A DNA stretch of 64,000 bases from NCBI RefSeq assembly GCF_018919395.1, contig NZ_JAHLME010000002.1, forward strand, positions 908,182-972,181, written 5' to 3'. A program made the translations under genes and the position numbers. The notes beneath the pieces were generated by a model. That model saw nothing but the letters and a program-made list of their open reading frames with translations. It had not been told where the DNA came from and did not search any database. Of the stretch, positions 8,199 to 17,330 are shown in pieces. The DNA comes from Geomonas azotofigens. GTDB lineage: Bacteria; Desulfobacterota; Desulfuromonadia; Geobacterales; Geobacteraceae. Every line of letters starts with the position of its first letter. The first letter of the stretch is position 1.

Positions 8199-10679
8199 TT
8201 ACATCCTCTTCTTCACCTGTCTCGTCGCCGGTGCGTTCCAGGGGTCGTCAGGCCAGGGATGCCTCGGGTAGCGACCTTTCAACTCCTTGCACACTTCACG
8301 GTAGGCCCCGTTCCAGAAACTCTTCAGGTCCGCGGTGACCTGGATGGGGCGCCGCGCCGGCGAAAGCAGGTGGATCAGGACCGGCACCCTCCCCCGCGCC
8401 AGCCTCGGCGTCTCGGCCAAACCGAACATCTCCTGAAGTTTCACCGCCAGAAAAGGTTCCCCCTCCGCCGGGTACTCCAGCGCGACACGGGACCCGCTGG
8501 GGACCTGCAGGTGCGTGGGGGCCTCCCGTTCCACGAGCTGCTGCCGCCGGTAATCGAGCAGCGACTTCAACGGCTGCAGGAGGTCGACCTTGGCCACCTG
8601 GGCCAGACTCCGCACCCCCTGCAGGTAGGGGAGGAGCCACGTGCCGACGCTTTCGGTGAGCGCCTGGTCGGAGAGGTCCGGCAGCTCCTCCTCGGGAAGC
8701 ACCCGCGCCAGGAAACGCACCCGGTTCCGGTACTGCGCGGCCGCCTCGCTCCAGTTGAGCCCGCGGATGCCCGTCCCGGACAGTATCCCCTGCAAAAGCG
8801 CCGCTCCCACCTCTTCCTTCTCGGGGACCGCCGCCCGCTCGGAAAGCACCACCGCACCGAGCCGCTCCTCGTCACGCGCGACCACCCTCCCCTCGCGCTC
8901 GTCCCAGAACACCCTGCGCTCGCGCGTGATGGCGCCCGCGCAGCCGGAGCGCACCGCCTCCAGGGAGACCGCGCTCGCCACGTGGATGTCCGCCTCGCCC
9001 GCCCCACCCTCGACCTCGACCGCGACCAGGAACGGCTGCGCCCTCAGGTTGCAGCGCTGGGACAGTTTGGCGCCGGTGCCGTTGGACATCAGGTAGCGCC
9101 CGGAACCGGGGCTCCTCTCGCGCGCGACGCGGTCCGGGTAGGCCATCAGGAGCAGTCGCCCCACGGTGGCCGCATCGGCATGCGGCGGGGCGTCCGGCAC
9201 GCCGAGGGCGCCGCGGAAGTAGGCGGCCAGCCGCTCGACCGTGCGCGTCCCCTGCGGGTCGCGGCGCTCGCGAAGCGCGTCCAGGCGATCCAGCAGGTCG
9301 CTTTCAGTGATGCTGCCGCTGCCGCGCGGCAGGAGGTCGCGTTCCGAGAGGATGGCGGCGAGCGTGCAGGCAAGCGGCGCGTGCCCCGCGGCGAGGGATC
9401 CCACCAGCATGGCGGCAAGGCGCGGGTGCATGGGGAGCGCCGCCATCCTGGCGCCGAGGTCGGTGAGGGTGCCGCGGCCGTCGAGCGCCCCCAGGGCGCG
9501 CAAGAGGGCACGGCCTTCGGCGAGATGGGCGGCGGGGGGGGCGTCGAGAAAGCTCAGCGAAGCGGGATCGGCAACACCCCACTGCGCAAGGTCGAGCGCC
9601 AGCGGAGCGAGGTCGGAAACCTTGATCTCGGGGGGAGTGAAGGGAAGGAGGGCGCCCTGGGTGTGCTCGGTCCAGAGACGGTAACAGACGCCGGGGGCGA
9701 CCCTGCCGGCGCGGCCGGCGCGTTGCTGGGCCGAAGCCGCCGAGATGCGCATGGTCACCAGGCGGTTCAGGCCGGTAGAGGGATCGTAACGGAGTTGGCG
9801 GGAATAGCCGGTATCGACCACCACGCGCACCCCCTCGATGGTGAGGCTGGTCTCGGCGATGTTGGTGGCGAGCACCACCTTGCGGCGATCCCCCGGGAGG
9901 ATGGCCCGCTCCTGCGCCGCGAAGGGGAGATCCCCGTACAGGACCGCGATCATCACCCGGGAGCCGACCTGCCCCTGGAGGATGCTCTCGCAGCGCCTGA
10001 TATCTCCCGCGCCCGGCAGGAAGACCAGGACGTCCCCCTCGGTCTCGGCAAGCGCCCTCATGACCCCGGCGCAGGCGGTCTCGGCGAGCCTCGTCGCCGG
10101 CTCGGTCTTCAGATACCGAACGTCGACCGGGAACTGGCGACCCTCGCTGGTGATGAGGGGCGCGCCGCCAAGGAGCCTTGCTACCGGCTCCGCGTCGAGC
10201 GTAGCCGACATGACCAGCAGGCGCAGGTCCTCGCGTAGCCCGAGCTGGACGTCACGACAGAGGGCGAGGGAGAGATCGCAGGTGAGGCTGCGTTCGTGGA
10301 ACTCGTCGAAGATCACCGCCGCCACCCCTTCGAGCAGCGGATCGCTTTGCAGCCGGCGGGCCAGGATCCCCTCGGTCACCACTTCGACGCGGGTCGCCTT
10401 GGAGACCTTGCGCTCGAAGCGGATGCTGTAGCCGACCGTTTTTCCCACCTCCTCGCCCAGGCACTGGGCCATGTAGCGGGCGGCGTTCACCGCGGCCAGG
10501 CGGCGCGGCTCCAGCATGATGATGCGACCGCCCTCGAGAAGGGGCGCGGCGAGCAGGGCCAGCGGCACCCGGGTGGTCTTGCCCGCCCCGGGAGGCGCCT
10601 GCAGCACGGCGACATTCCCCTTGTGCAGCTCCGCGAGCAGTTCCGGGAGTATGGTGTCGATGACGGCCGGCTTCAGCAT
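8199..10679 (-). CDS. hrpB: ATP-dependent helicase HrpB
   Basis: DEAH-box-like RNA helicase of 826 residues, the full HrpB length. Motifs in order: Walker A QAPPGAGKTT near residue 27, DEFH (in IFDEFHER) near residue 125, VMSATLDA, TNIAETSLTIEGV, and QRAGRAGR. The C-terminal HrpB_C block (PILIHLLSP region, RPIQVTADLKSFWNGAY, KGRYPRHPWPDDP) is complete. The biological role of HrpB is poorly defined in most bacteria. The ATG at 10679 is 4 bp downstream of the HAD gene, so the two are probably cotranscribed. Confidence 0.96.
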   Translation of the reverse strand: MLKPAVIDTILPELLAELHKGNVAVLQAPPGAGKTTRVPLALLAAPLLEGGRIIMLEPRRLAAVNAARYMAQCLGEEVGKTVGYSIRFERKVSKATRVEVVTEGILARRLQSDPLLEGVAAVIFDEFHERSLTCDLSLALCRDVQLGLREDLRLLVMSATLDAEPVARLLGGAPLITSEGRQFPVDVRYLKTEPATRLAETACAGVMRALAETEGDVLVFLPGAGDIRRCESILQGQVGSRVMIAVLYGDLPFAAQERAILPGDRRKVVLATNIAETSLTIEGVRVVVDTGYSRQLRYDPSTGLNRLVTMRISAASAQQRAGRAGRVAPGVCYRLWTEHTQGALLPFTPPEIKVSDLAPLALDLAQWGVADPASLSFLDAPPAAHLAEGRALLRALGALDGRGTLTDLGARMAALPMHPRLAAMLVGSLAAGHAPLACTLAAILSERDLLPRGSGSITESDLLDRLDALRERRDPQGTRTVERLAAYFRGALGVPDAPPHADAATVGRLLLMAYPDRVARERSPGSGRYLMSNGTGAKLSQRCNLRAQPFLVAVEVEGGAGEADIHVASAVSLEAVRSGCAGAITRERRVFWDEREGRVVARDEERLGAVVLSERAAVPEKEEVGAALLQGILSGTGIRGLNWSEAAAQYRNRVRFLARVLPEEELPDLSDQALTESVGTWLLPYLQGVRSLAQVAKVDLLQPLKSLLDYRRQQLVEREAPTHLQVPSGSRVALEYPAEGEPFLAVKLQEMFGLAETPRLARGRVPVLIHLLSPARRPIQVTADLKSFWNGAYREVCKELKGRYPRHPWPDDPWNAPATRQVKKRM

Positions 10680-10683
10680 GGGC

Positions 10684-11358
10684 TCAGACGAGCAGACGCA
10701 GCCCCTCGAGGTCGACGCCGGAGAGGGAATTGACCACGCGGCAGGCGCCGGTCAGGCGTTCTTCGGGGTAGCTGTTCGTCACCGCGAGCACCTTCAGCCC
10801 CGCGCCGGTCGCCGAGGCGATGCCGGCAGGGGTGTCCTCGACGGCGATGGTACCCGAGGCCTCGACCTTGCCCGGGAAGCGCTCCTGGAGCCGCTGCACG
10901 GCGAGGCGGTAGCTTTCCGGATCGGGCTTGCTCGCCGCGACCTCGTCGGCGGTCACCTTGACGTCGAAGGCATCGGTCAGGCCAAGCTGGGCCAGGATCG
11001 GCTCGATGTCGCTTTTGAGGGCGCCGCTGCAAAGGGCGAGCGGGAGGTTGCCGGAGATTGCGCGGATCAGCTCTACCACGCCTGTGTACGGCGCGACACC
11101 ACCCGACACGATCCGCAGAAACGCCTCGGCCTTCCCCGTGATCAGCTCTTTCAGTTCCTGGTCGGCAAGCGCCCGGCCGTGCACCCGGAAGGCTTCGCGG
11201 AAGGCGTCACGGTCGTCGAAGCCGATGTAGAGATCGAGGTATTCCTCCCAGGAATAACCGAGGCCCAGCGGCACCAGCAGTTCCTGGAACGCCTTGTAGT
11301 GCAACGGCTCGGTATCCACGATGATCCCGTCGAAATCGAAGATGACTGCCTTCAGCAT
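10684..11358 (-). CDS. HAD-superfamily phosphatase / beta-phosphoglucomutase-like
   Basis: A 224-residue cytoplasmic HAD hydrolase, subfamily I with helical cap. Motif I is FDFDGIIVDTEPLHY (nucleophile Asp8, acid Asp10), motif II LCSGALKS, motif III lysine in AASKPDPESY, and motif IV VEDTPAGIASA. The substrate is unknown; the DTE after motif I is common in beta-phosphoglucomutase and related sugar-phosphate phosphatases. It probably forms a transcript with hrpB downstream. Confidence 0.9.
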   Translation of the reverse strand: MLKAVIFDFDGIIVDTEPLHYKAFQELLVPLGLGYSWEEYLDLYIGFDDRDAFREAFRVHGRALADQELKELITGKAEAFLRIVSGGVAPYTGVVELIRAISGNLPLALCSGALKSDIEPILAQLGLTDAFDVKVTADEVAASKPDPESYRLAVQRLQERFPGKVEASGTIAVEDTPAGIASATGAGLKVLAVTNSYPEERLTGACRVVNSLSGVDLEGLRLLV

Positions 11359-11392
11359 GCGAAGCTCCTTATTTCAAATAGATTGCGGCGTC

Positions 11393-12286
11393 TTAGAATC
11401 TGCCCAACAGCGCCAGCGCGGGAGCCCCGTCGATGGCCATGGGCGCCACGGTGACGCTGCCGGCGGGGGCGGAACGGTACCTGGTGACGGCGGCGCCGGC
11501 CAACTCTCCGATGGCCGCGCCCAAAACCACGTCGCTCGCCCAGTGCTTGGTCTGGTACACCCGCGAGAAACCGGCCAGGCTCGCGGCCGCGTAGCAGGCG
11601 GCCTTGCCGTAGAAACTGTCGGTCTTGGCGGCGACGACATGGGCCAGGGCGAAGGAACTGGCGGTGTGCATCGAGGGAAGGGAATCGTAGCCGTCCTTGA
11701 ACTGGAAGGGACGGTAGCTCGAATTGCTGTCGACCTGGTACGGGCGTCCCCGCCCGATGACCCCTTTGAGCACGAAGGTGGCGCCGTCGGCAAGCAGCAG
11801 GGCCTCCCCCATCTCCTCGCCCAGTTGCATCACCTTGGCCTGGTCGGTAACGGCGCCGGCGCCGTAGAAGGCGGCGGCGACACCGAGATGGAGCAGCGGG
11901 TTGCTCACCGCGTTGCCGGCATCGGTGATTCCCCGCATCACCCCGTGGTGCGAACCGGCGAACTCGTCCCTGATCTGCTCGTCAAAGAGATAGGTAAGAC
12001 CGAAGAGCCCCGCGGTCACCACGGTCCCGGTGAGGTAGGGATCGACCGGCCCCTTCAGGAACAGTTTCCCCTCGCCCGCGAAGCGCCCCGCCTCTTCCTT
12101 GATGGCGCTCACGCTGGTGAAGACGTTCTCGGCGGCCAGGAGCGGCGCCGGGAGCGCGCAGCACAGGGCGATCAGAAACAGGAACAGGGCGGGAAGCCAG
12201 GGGAGCGGGAAACGGTTGGAGTTTTCGCGCGCTGGGTACCGCCGCGCCGGCGAGGTCCTTACTGCAACGGCCACTGTCTTTGTCAT
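11393..12286 (-). CDS. PAP2-family phosphatase, exported
   Basis: A 297-residue protein related to phosphatidic-acid/undecaprenyl-diphosphate phosphatases. A hydrophobic segment at about 28-52 ending ALPAPLLAAEN looks like a signal peptide or anchor. The three-part PAP2 signature is present: KGVIGRGRP, then PSMHTASS (PSGH-type), then SRVYQTKHWASDVV (SRxxxxxHxxxD). Few transmembrane helices are evident, so it probably acts in the periplasm, as in PAP2 proteins of Gram-negative outer-membrane-associated type. It is monocistronic. Confidence 0.9.
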   Translation of the reverse strand: MTKTVAVAVRTSPARRYPARENSNRFPLPWLPALFLFLIALCCALPAPLLAAENVFTSVSAIKEEAGRFAGEGKLFLKGPVDPYLTGTVVTAGLFGLTYLFDEQIRDEFAGSHHGVMRGITDAGNAVSNPLLHLGVAAAFYGAGAVTDQAKVMQLGEEMGEALLLADGATFVLKGVIGRGRPYQVDSNSSYRPFQFKDGYDSLPSMHTASSFALAHVVAAKTDSFYGKAACYAAASLAGFSRVYQTKHWASDVVLGAAIGELAGAAVTRYRSAPAGSVTVAPMAIDGAPALALLGRF

Positions 12287-12383
12287 CGACTTTCTCCGTC
12301 CTGTGTTTCATCTCAGTTAGAGCAACTTTTTAGGAGGCACGGCGACGGCCGACACGACGGCAGCCTGGTCCGCGGGCACAGCT

Positions 12384-12419
12384 TAAAAAAAAACAGCGCC
12401 CTGCTTCTGGCGCTGTTTT
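12384..12419 (-). terminator. Intrinsic terminator after the tRNA pair
   Basis: AAACAGCGCC (12391-12400) pairs with GGCGCTGTTT (12409-12418); on the minus strand a long T run follows. It ends the tRNA-Gln/tRNA-Glu transcript. Confidence 0.88.
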
Positions 12420-12424
12420 AAAGG

Positions 12425-12499
12425 TGGTGATCCCAAGGGGACTTGAACCCCTGTTACCGACGTGAAAGGCCGGTGTCCTAACCACTAGACGATGGGACC
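12425..12499 (-). tRNA. tRNA-Glu (TTC)
   Basis: 75 nt including an encoded CCA. The acceptor stem GGTCCCA pairs with TGGGATC, the anticodon loop is CTTTCAC (anticodon TTC), and the T arm contains GGTTCAAGTCC. Confidence 0.97.
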
Positions 12500-12537
12500 T
12501 GACTATGTAGCAGCTTGCAATGAAGCTGTGGATGGTA

Positions 12538-12611
12538 TGGCTGGGGTACAAGGATTCGAACCTTGGATGACGGAGTCAGAGTCCGTTGCCTTACCGCTTG
12601 GCGATACCCCA
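12538..12611 (-). tRNA. tRNA-Gln (CTG)
   Basis: 74 nt with encoded CCA. The acceptor stem TGGGGTA pairs with TACCCCA, the anticodon loop is CTCTGAC (anticodon CTG), and the T loop is GGTTCGAATCC. It precedes tRNA-Glu by 38 bp on the same strand; the two amino acids match the glutamine theme nearby, which is probably coincidence. Confidence 0.97.
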
Positions 12612-12652
12612 TCGCGAGAGACCAGTTTAATAGCAGATCTGTGTCGGCAAAG

Positions 12653-13207
12653 TCAAGCTTCTTTTTTCGGCCGTGCCGCCTGCGCCCCTGTTTCAATCGC
12701 CTTGACGTTGGCGGGGATGAACCTGTGGTTGCGCTCGGGGAGCGCCTGGGACAGCGCCGAGGCCAGGGACGGGAGCTGGACGGCGCCGGTGAGGGCGACG
12801 TAGGCGCCGACCGCGACCATGTTCACCATCCTGGGGTCGCCCAGTTCGGTCGCGATCTCGTTCATGGGGACCGATACGATCTCGATATCGTCGCGGTTCA
12901 GGGCCGAGACGTCGACCAGCGAGGAGTTGACGATGAGGATGCCGCCCGGACGGACCCGGGCGCCGAAGCGGTCCAGGGAGGCCTGGTTCAGCACCACCAG
13001 CACCGAGGGCTGCCCGACCACCGGGGAGCCGACCGCGCCGTCGGCGATCACCACCGTGCAGGTGGCGGAGCCGCCGCGCTTTTCAACCCCGTAGGCAGGG
13101 AAGTAGCTGACGTTCTTTCCTTCATCTATCGCCGCATAGGAAAGCAGGTTCCCCGCCAGAAGGACACCCTGGCCACCGAACCCTGCTATCAAGACATCTT
13201 TACGCAT
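12653..13207 (-). CDS. korC: 2-oxoglutarate:ferredoxin oxidoreductase gamma subunit
   Basis: A 184-residue gamma subunit of the 2-oxoacid:ferredoxin oxidoreductase family, starting MRKDVLIAGFGGQGVLLAGN, the conserved nucleotide/CoA-domain motif, with the usual VEKRGGSATCTVVIAD block. It works with KorA, KorB and KorD in oxidising 2-oxoglutarate to succinyl-CoA, or the reverse, with reduced ferredoxin. Last gene of korDABC; the 70-bp gap before it holds short GTTCTAC repeats. Confidence 0.93.
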   Translation of the reverse strand: MRKDVLIAGFGGQGVLLAGNLLSYAAIDEGKNVSYFPAYGVEKRGGSATCTVVIADGAVGSPVVGQPSVLVVLNQASLDRFGARVRPGGILIVNSSLVDVSALNRDDIEIVSVPMNEIATELGDPRMVNMVAVGAYVALTGAVQLPSLASALSQALPERNHRFIPANVKAIETGAQAARPKKEA

Positions 13208-13277
13208 CAGCGCGCCTCCGAAAACATCAGAACATGTTCTGTGTTCTACGTTCTACGTTCTAAGTTGACCGACCTCG

Positions 13278-14027
13278 CTACGCCTCTTCCTTCTTGAACA
13301 CACCCAGCGGGAAGTAGGGAATCATCTCCTCGCCTACCCTGGCGTTGGCCTTCAGCGGATTCATGCCCCAGTTGGTGGGACAGGCGGAGAGGACCTCGAC
13401 GAAGGAGAATCCCTTGCCCTGGGCCTGGTAGCCGAAGGCCTCGCGGATCACCTTCTTCGCCTCCAGGACGTGCTTGGGCGAATCGACGGCCACCCGCGCG
13501 GAGTAGGCGACGCCGCCCAGCTGCGCCAAAAGCTCCGCCATCCTGATGGGGGAGCCGTCCTTGGACTTGTCCCTGCCATAGGGGGAGGTGGAGGTCTTCT
13601 GCCCCACCAGCGTGGTCGGTGCCATCTGGCCGCCGGTCATGCCGTAGGTGGTGTTGTTCACGAAGACGACGGTGATGTCCTCGCCACGGTTGGCGGCATG
13701 GATGATCTCGGCGGTGCCGATGGCGGCCAGGTCGCCGTCACCCTGGTAGGTGAAGACGAAGCTGTCGGGCCGGGCGCGCTTTACCCCGGTGGCAACGGCG
13801 GGCGCCCTGCCGTGGGGAGCCTCGACGACGTCGATATCGAAATAGCCGTACAGGAAGACGGAGCAGCCAACCGACGCCACGCCGATGGTCCGGTCCTGCA
13901 CCCCGTAAAGGTCCATGGCATCCGCCACCAGACGGTGGATGGTGCCGTGGTGGCAGCCGGGGCAGAAATGGGTCTGCACGTCCTTCAAACTCTTCGGTCT
14001 TTGGAAAACCTGTTGCATATGGATCAA
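13278..14027 (-). CDS. korB: 2-oxoglutarate:ferredoxin oxidoreductase beta subunit
   Basis: TPP-binding subunit of 249 residues. It shows [13 protein letters not shown] near the N-terminus, the TPP/Mg motif [19 protein letters not shown] and [15 protein letters not shown]. No ferredoxin domain is fused, so electrons should leave through KorD. It follows korA by 13 bp. 2-oxoglutarate rather than pyruvate as substrate is inferred from the four-gene D-A-B-C layout typical of Kor. Confidence 0.94.
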   Translation of the reverse strand: MIHMQQVFQRPKSLKDVQTHFCPGCHHGTIHRLVADAMDLYGVQDRTIGVASVGCSVFLYGYFDIDVVEAPHGRAPAVATGVKRARPDSFVFTYQGDGDLAAIGTAEIIHAANRGEDITVVFVNNTTYGMTGGQMAPTTLVGQKTSTSPYGRDKSKDGSPIRMAELLAQLGGVAYSARVAVDSPKHVLEAKKVIREAFGYQAQGKGFSFVEVLSACPTNWGMNPLKANARVGEEMIPYFPLGVFKKEEA

Positions 14028-14040
14028 CCCCTCTCCCGGC

Positions 14041-15111
14041 CTAGCGCGCCGACTCGTCGTAGTTCTTCCTGATCACTTCGAGCAGTTCCTCCGGTGACGG
14101 GAGCGAGCCCGCACCCGGCGGCCTGCCGTAGAAGGAGACCTGCGCGGCGGCGCCTACGCTGAGACGGACGTCCTCGACCATCTGTCCGGTGTTGAGTTCG
14201 ACGACCAGCACCTTGCCGGCCCGTCCCGCGGCCTGCGCCAGCGCCTTTTCCGGGAACGGGAACAGGGTGACCGGGCGGAACAGCCCCACCTTCATCCCCT
14301 CCGCCCGCGCCATGGTCACGGCCGTGTGCGCGATCCGGGAGACGGACCCGAAACCGGCGACGATGAGGCAGGCATCGGCGGTCTCATACTCCTCCGAGAT
14401 GCACTCCTTTTCCTTCATCACCTGGTACTTGGCGTGCAGGTGCCAGTTGTGGGCCTCCAGCTCGCCGTCGCCCAGGAACAGGGACTTGACCACGCGCTGT
14501 TCCGCGCCCCCCTTGCCGCGCACCTCCCACCCCTTGGCCGGGAGCTCGGTCGCCGGGCGCGGGTTGGGGATGAGCGCCTCCTTCATCTGGCCGATGACGG
14601 AATCACCAAGGAGCATGACCGGGGTACGGTACCGGTCGGCCAGGTCGAAGGCGTGCATGGTGAGGTCGTACATCTCCTGCACGGAGTTGGGGGCGAGCAC
14701 CGGGATGTGGTAGCCGCCGTGGCCGCCGCCTTTCACGCACTGGAAGTAGTCGGACTGGGAGGCGTCGATGCCGCCGAGCCCGGGACCGGAACGGGAGATG
14801 TTGATGATGACGCCGGGAAGCTCGGCTCCGGCCATGTAGGAGATCCCCTCCTGCTTCAAGGAGATGCCGGGGCTCGAGGAGGAGGTCATGGCGCGCGCGC
14901 CGGTCGCGGAGGCGCCCAAGAGCATGTTGATGGCGCCGATCTCGCTCTCGGCCTGGATGAACTCGCCGTTCAGCCCGGGCAGTACGCGCGAAAGGTATTC
15001 CGGGATGTCGCTTTGCGGGGTGATGGGATAACCGAAGTAGTAGCGGCAGCCGGCTTCGACCGCGCCCATGGCGGCGGCCTCGTTACCCTTGACAAACAGC
15101 CGTTTAGACAA
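14041..15111 (-). CDS. korA: 2-oxoglutarate:ferredoxin oxidoreductase alpha subunit
   Basis: A 356-residue alpha subunit with the start assigned to TTG 15109-15111: GGGAGGG lies 4 nt upstream and the protein then opens [20 protein letters not shown], the family N-terminus. Further motifs are [48 protein letters not shown] and the C-terminal VVELNTGQM. Second gene of the korDABC operon, about 120 bp after korD. Confidence 0.94.
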   Translation of the reverse strand: MSKRLFVKGNEAAAMGAVEAGCRYYFGYPITPQSDIPEYLSRVLPGLNGEFIQAESEIGAINMLLGASATGARAMTSSSSPGISLKQEGISYMAGAELPGVIINISRSGPGLGGIDASQSDYFQCVKGGGHGGYHIPVLAPNSVQEMYDLTMHAFDLADRYRTPVMLLGDSVIGQMKEALIPNPRPATELPAKGWEVRGKGGAEQRVVKSLFLGDGELEAHNWHLHAKYQVMKEKECISEEYETADACLIVAGFGSVSRIAHTAVTMARAEGMKVGLFRPVTLFPFPEKALAQAAGRAGKVLVVELNTGQMVEDVRLSVGAAAQVSFYGRPPGAGSLPSPEELLEVIRKNYDESAR

Positions 15112-15231
15112 TTGACCCTCCCACAGATCCTGCCGGCCGGGGTACACCCCGGGCGTCAACGGTCCGGTCGGTTGCGCCGGAGCCCGTTGATCAATCAGCA
15201 GGCAACACTTTTTCAGTGTGAACGAAGATGT

Positions 15232-15435
15232 TTACTTGAAGACAGTTATGGCGACGTCGGGACAGATTTCGGCGCAGAGGGCGCAACCGGTGCACTGCTC
15301 CTGATTGGGAGCCTCAGCCGGTGCATACCCCTGGATGTTGACCTTCTCGCACAGCCTGATCAGCTTCTTCGGGCAAGCAATGGTGCAGATACCGCAACCC
15401 TTGCAGCGCATTTCGTCTATTACAATTCTACCCAT
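15232..15435 (-). CDS. korD: 4Fe-4S ferredoxin subunit of Kor
   Basis: A 67-residue protein with two CxxCxxCxxxCP clusters (CKGCGICTIACP and CTGCALCAEICP), so two [4Fe-4S] centres. It carries electrons between the TPP site of KorB and free ferredoxin. First gene of the korDABC operon. Confidence 0.94.
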   Translation of the reverse strand: MGRIVIDEMRCKGCGICTIACPKKLIRLCEKVNIQGYAPAEAPNQEQCTGCALCAEICPDVAITVFK

Positions 15436-15490
15436 GCCTTAAGTCCCCTCATTGTCTCGTGACCGGCTCCGGCCATGCAATCAGCGCTGG

Positions 15491-15520
15491 AAACTAGCAG
15501 AAATTTGTGAAGCCAGTCAA
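15491..15520 (-). promoter_or_regulatory. sigma70-type promoter of korDABC
   Basis: Minus strand TTGACT (15515-15520), 18-bp spacer, TAGTTT (15491-15496), about 55 bp upstream of korD. Confidence 0.5.
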
Positions 15521-15537
15521 CTTTTTTGTTTACACTT

Positions 15538-15549
15538 GTGATTTATCAC
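15538..15549. promoter_or_regulatory. Palindrome between divergent kor and mucR promoters
   Basis: GTGATTTATCAC, 5-bp arms around TT, in an A+T-rich stretch just beyond the kor -35 box and just before the mucR -35 box. A shared operator, possibly for the MucR-like protein itself, is plausible. Confidence 0.4.
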
Positions 15550-15577
15550 TTGATTTTAAACCTGTGTGTAGTTTAAT
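15550..15577 (+). promoter_or_regulatory. sigma70-type promoter of the mucR-like gene
   Basis: TTGATT (15550-15555), 16-bp spacer, TTTAAT (15572-15577), about 52 bp upstream of the ATG at 15629. Confidence 0.45.
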
Positions 15578-15628
15578 AATAAGCGTCTAATTTACGCACT
15601 CTAAAAATCTAAAAGGAGGAGCGAAACG

Positions 15629-16135
15629 ATGGCATCATCACTGCTCGAATTGACGGCAACCATAGTCTCTTCACATGCCTCGGTTACAGAGATGTCAGGC
15701 GAAGATTTGCTTCTTGAACTGCAGAAGGTGCACGGCGCCCTGCAGAAGCTCGAAGTGGAAACCGGTGAGGGGGTGGAAAGGGGCGAGGGCAAAGGACCGG
15801 CCGTTCCCCTGAAAAAGGCGTTCCAGCCTGATCAGGTGAGCTGCATGCTCTGCGGCAAGAGCGGCATGAAGACCCTCGCACGCCACCTGGCCCAGGTGCA
15901 CGGGATCAAACCCGGCGAATACCGCAAGCAGTTCGGTATCCCGAGCAACCAGGCCCTGACGGCCAAGAACTTCTCCGAGGCGCGCAGGAGGATGGCGCAG
16001 GAGAAGGGACTGGCGGACAACCTGGCGAAGGCACGCGCCGTGCGCGCGGCGAAGCTGGCCGCCAAAGGTGGTGCCGAAAAAAAGCCCGCGAAGACGCCGC
16101 GCGTGCCGAAGCAGAAACAGCAGATGAGCGCGTAG
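15629..16135 (+). CDS. MucR/Ros-family zinc-finger transcriptional regulator
   Basis: A 168-residue DNA-binding regulator. A Ros/MucR zinc finger lies at about residues 68-90, with CMLCG and HLAQVH supplying two Cys and two His, followed by the conserved PGEYRKQFGIPSNQALTAKNFSEARR helix. The C-terminal 40 residues are rich in Ala and Lys, longer and more basic than in many family members, perhaps an extra DNA-contacting tail. AAAAGGAGG precedes the ATG by 9 nt. Transcribed divergently from korDABC. Confidence 0.9.
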   Translation: MASSLLELTATIVSSHASVTEMSGEDLLLELQKVHGALQKLEVETGEGVERGEGKGPAVPLKKAFQPDQVSCMLCGKSGMKTLARHLAQVHGIKPGEYRKQFGIPSNQALTAKNFSEARRRMAQEKGLADNLAKARAVRAAKLAAKGGAEKKPAKTPRVPKQKQQMSA

Positions 16136-16256
16136 GCCAAAATGTGATGATGATTTCCTGCTTCCCGTGGGACGGGTCGGGCTTTCCGGAGTCGCCAAAG
16201 GATGATGCGGAGGGATGCCCGGCCTGAACCCGCCGTGCAGTTTTCATATACCTATC

Positions 16257-16286
16257 AAAAAAGCCGCCCGGAAGGCGGCTTTTCTT
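16257..16286. terminator. Bidirectional intrinsic terminator
   Basis: AAAAGCCGCC and GGCGGCTTTT arms with a 5-nt loop between the convergent mucR-like and rluB genes. Confidence 0.85.
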
Positions 16287-16311
16287 CTGTCCCGCGTGGG
16301 GGGGGGTAAAC

Positions 16312-17100
16312 TCACCTGCGCGGTGCGCTCTTTCTCCTCGCCACCACCCCGGTCTTCCTGGGCCCGCGCCCGGTGCCGCTGGGGACCGTCTTTCTCCTGA
16401 GTTTCGCCACCTCAACGGCGTCGAGGTGCCTGAACTCACCGGGCTTCATGTCGCCGATCTCGAGGAAGTCATAGCGGGATCTCTTCAGCCGCACGACGTT
16501 CAGGCCAACGGCCTCGCACATGCGCCGCACCTGGCGGTAGCGCCCCTCGTGGATGGTGATCGATATCCAGGAGTTGTTCTCGCTTTCACTCACCGGGAGC
16601 ACCTTGGCCGGCGCGGTCATGCCGTCCTCAAGCTTCACCCCTTCGGACAGCTTCCGGATCTGCTCAGGAGCCACGTGCCCGCTCACCCGCACCAGGTATC
16701 CCTTGTCCACCTCGTGGCTTGGGTGCATCAGCATGTTCGCGAAGGCGCCGTCGTTGGTCAACAGCAACAACCCCTCGGTGTTGTAATCGAGGCGGCCGAC
16801 GGGATAGACCCGTTCCTTGATCCCCTTCAGCAGGTCCGTGACGATGGGGCGCCCTTCCGGGTCCTTCATGGTGGTCATGTAGCCGACCGGCTTGTAAAGG
16901 AGCAGGTAGACCCGCTGCTCGGTCACCGTGATCGGCTTGCCGTCCAGGGTGATGGTGTCGGTATCGGGATCGGCCTTGGTCCCGAGCTCGGTGACCACGG
17001 TGCCGTTGACGGCGACCCTCCCCGCCAGGATGATGGTTTCGGACTCGCGGCGTGAGGCGACTCCGGCCTGCGACAGTATCTTCTGCAAACGCTCCTGCAT
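16312..17100 (-). CDS. rluB: rRNA pseudouridine synthase (RluB/RsuA family)
   Basis: A 262-residue enzyme with an N-terminal S4 RNA-binding domain (ERLQKILSQAGVASRRESE) and a pseudouridine synthase core holding the catalytic Asp in YPVGRLDYNTEGLLLLTNDG. The C-terminus is a basic Arg/Lys tail. The family modifies 23S rRNA near position 2605 (RluB) or 16S (RsuA); length and tail favour RluB. Monocistronic. Confidence 0.9.
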   Translation of the reverse strand: MQERLQKILSQAGVASRRESETIILAGRVAVNGTVVTELGTKADPDTDTITLDGKPITVTEQRVYLLLYKPVGYMTTMKDPEGRPIVTDLLKGIKERVYPVGRLDYNTEGLLLLTNDGAFANMLMHPSHEVDKGYLVRVSGHVAPEQIRKLSEGVKLEDGMTAPAKVLPVSESENNSWISITIHEGRYRQVRRMCEAVGLNVVRLKRSRYDFLEIGDMKPGEFRHLDAVEVAKLRRKTVPSGTGRGPRKTGVVARRKSAPRR

Positions 17101-17330
17101 CTATTCTCCTTACCCGGATCTACCCGGTTCTCTGAACGAAGCTAGTCATAACATGGTGCCGTGGCAACCGCAAGCTTTTACCCGTCCCGGTGCCCAGCAC
17201 CTTGCCCGCCCGGTTACCACCGGCTCGATGTTATAGCTTTTTAATCGTACTTTGATACCCTTGGTTGGTTTCCAATCAGGCGCGGCGGCCAAAGAGCTGC
17301 GACCTATCCCCAGGAAAAGGAGGCATCCAC

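Noticed and set aside
8259..10238. 659-residue plus-strand frame opposite hrpB
   Set aside because: Composition-driven shadow; the helicase motifs are all on the minus strand.
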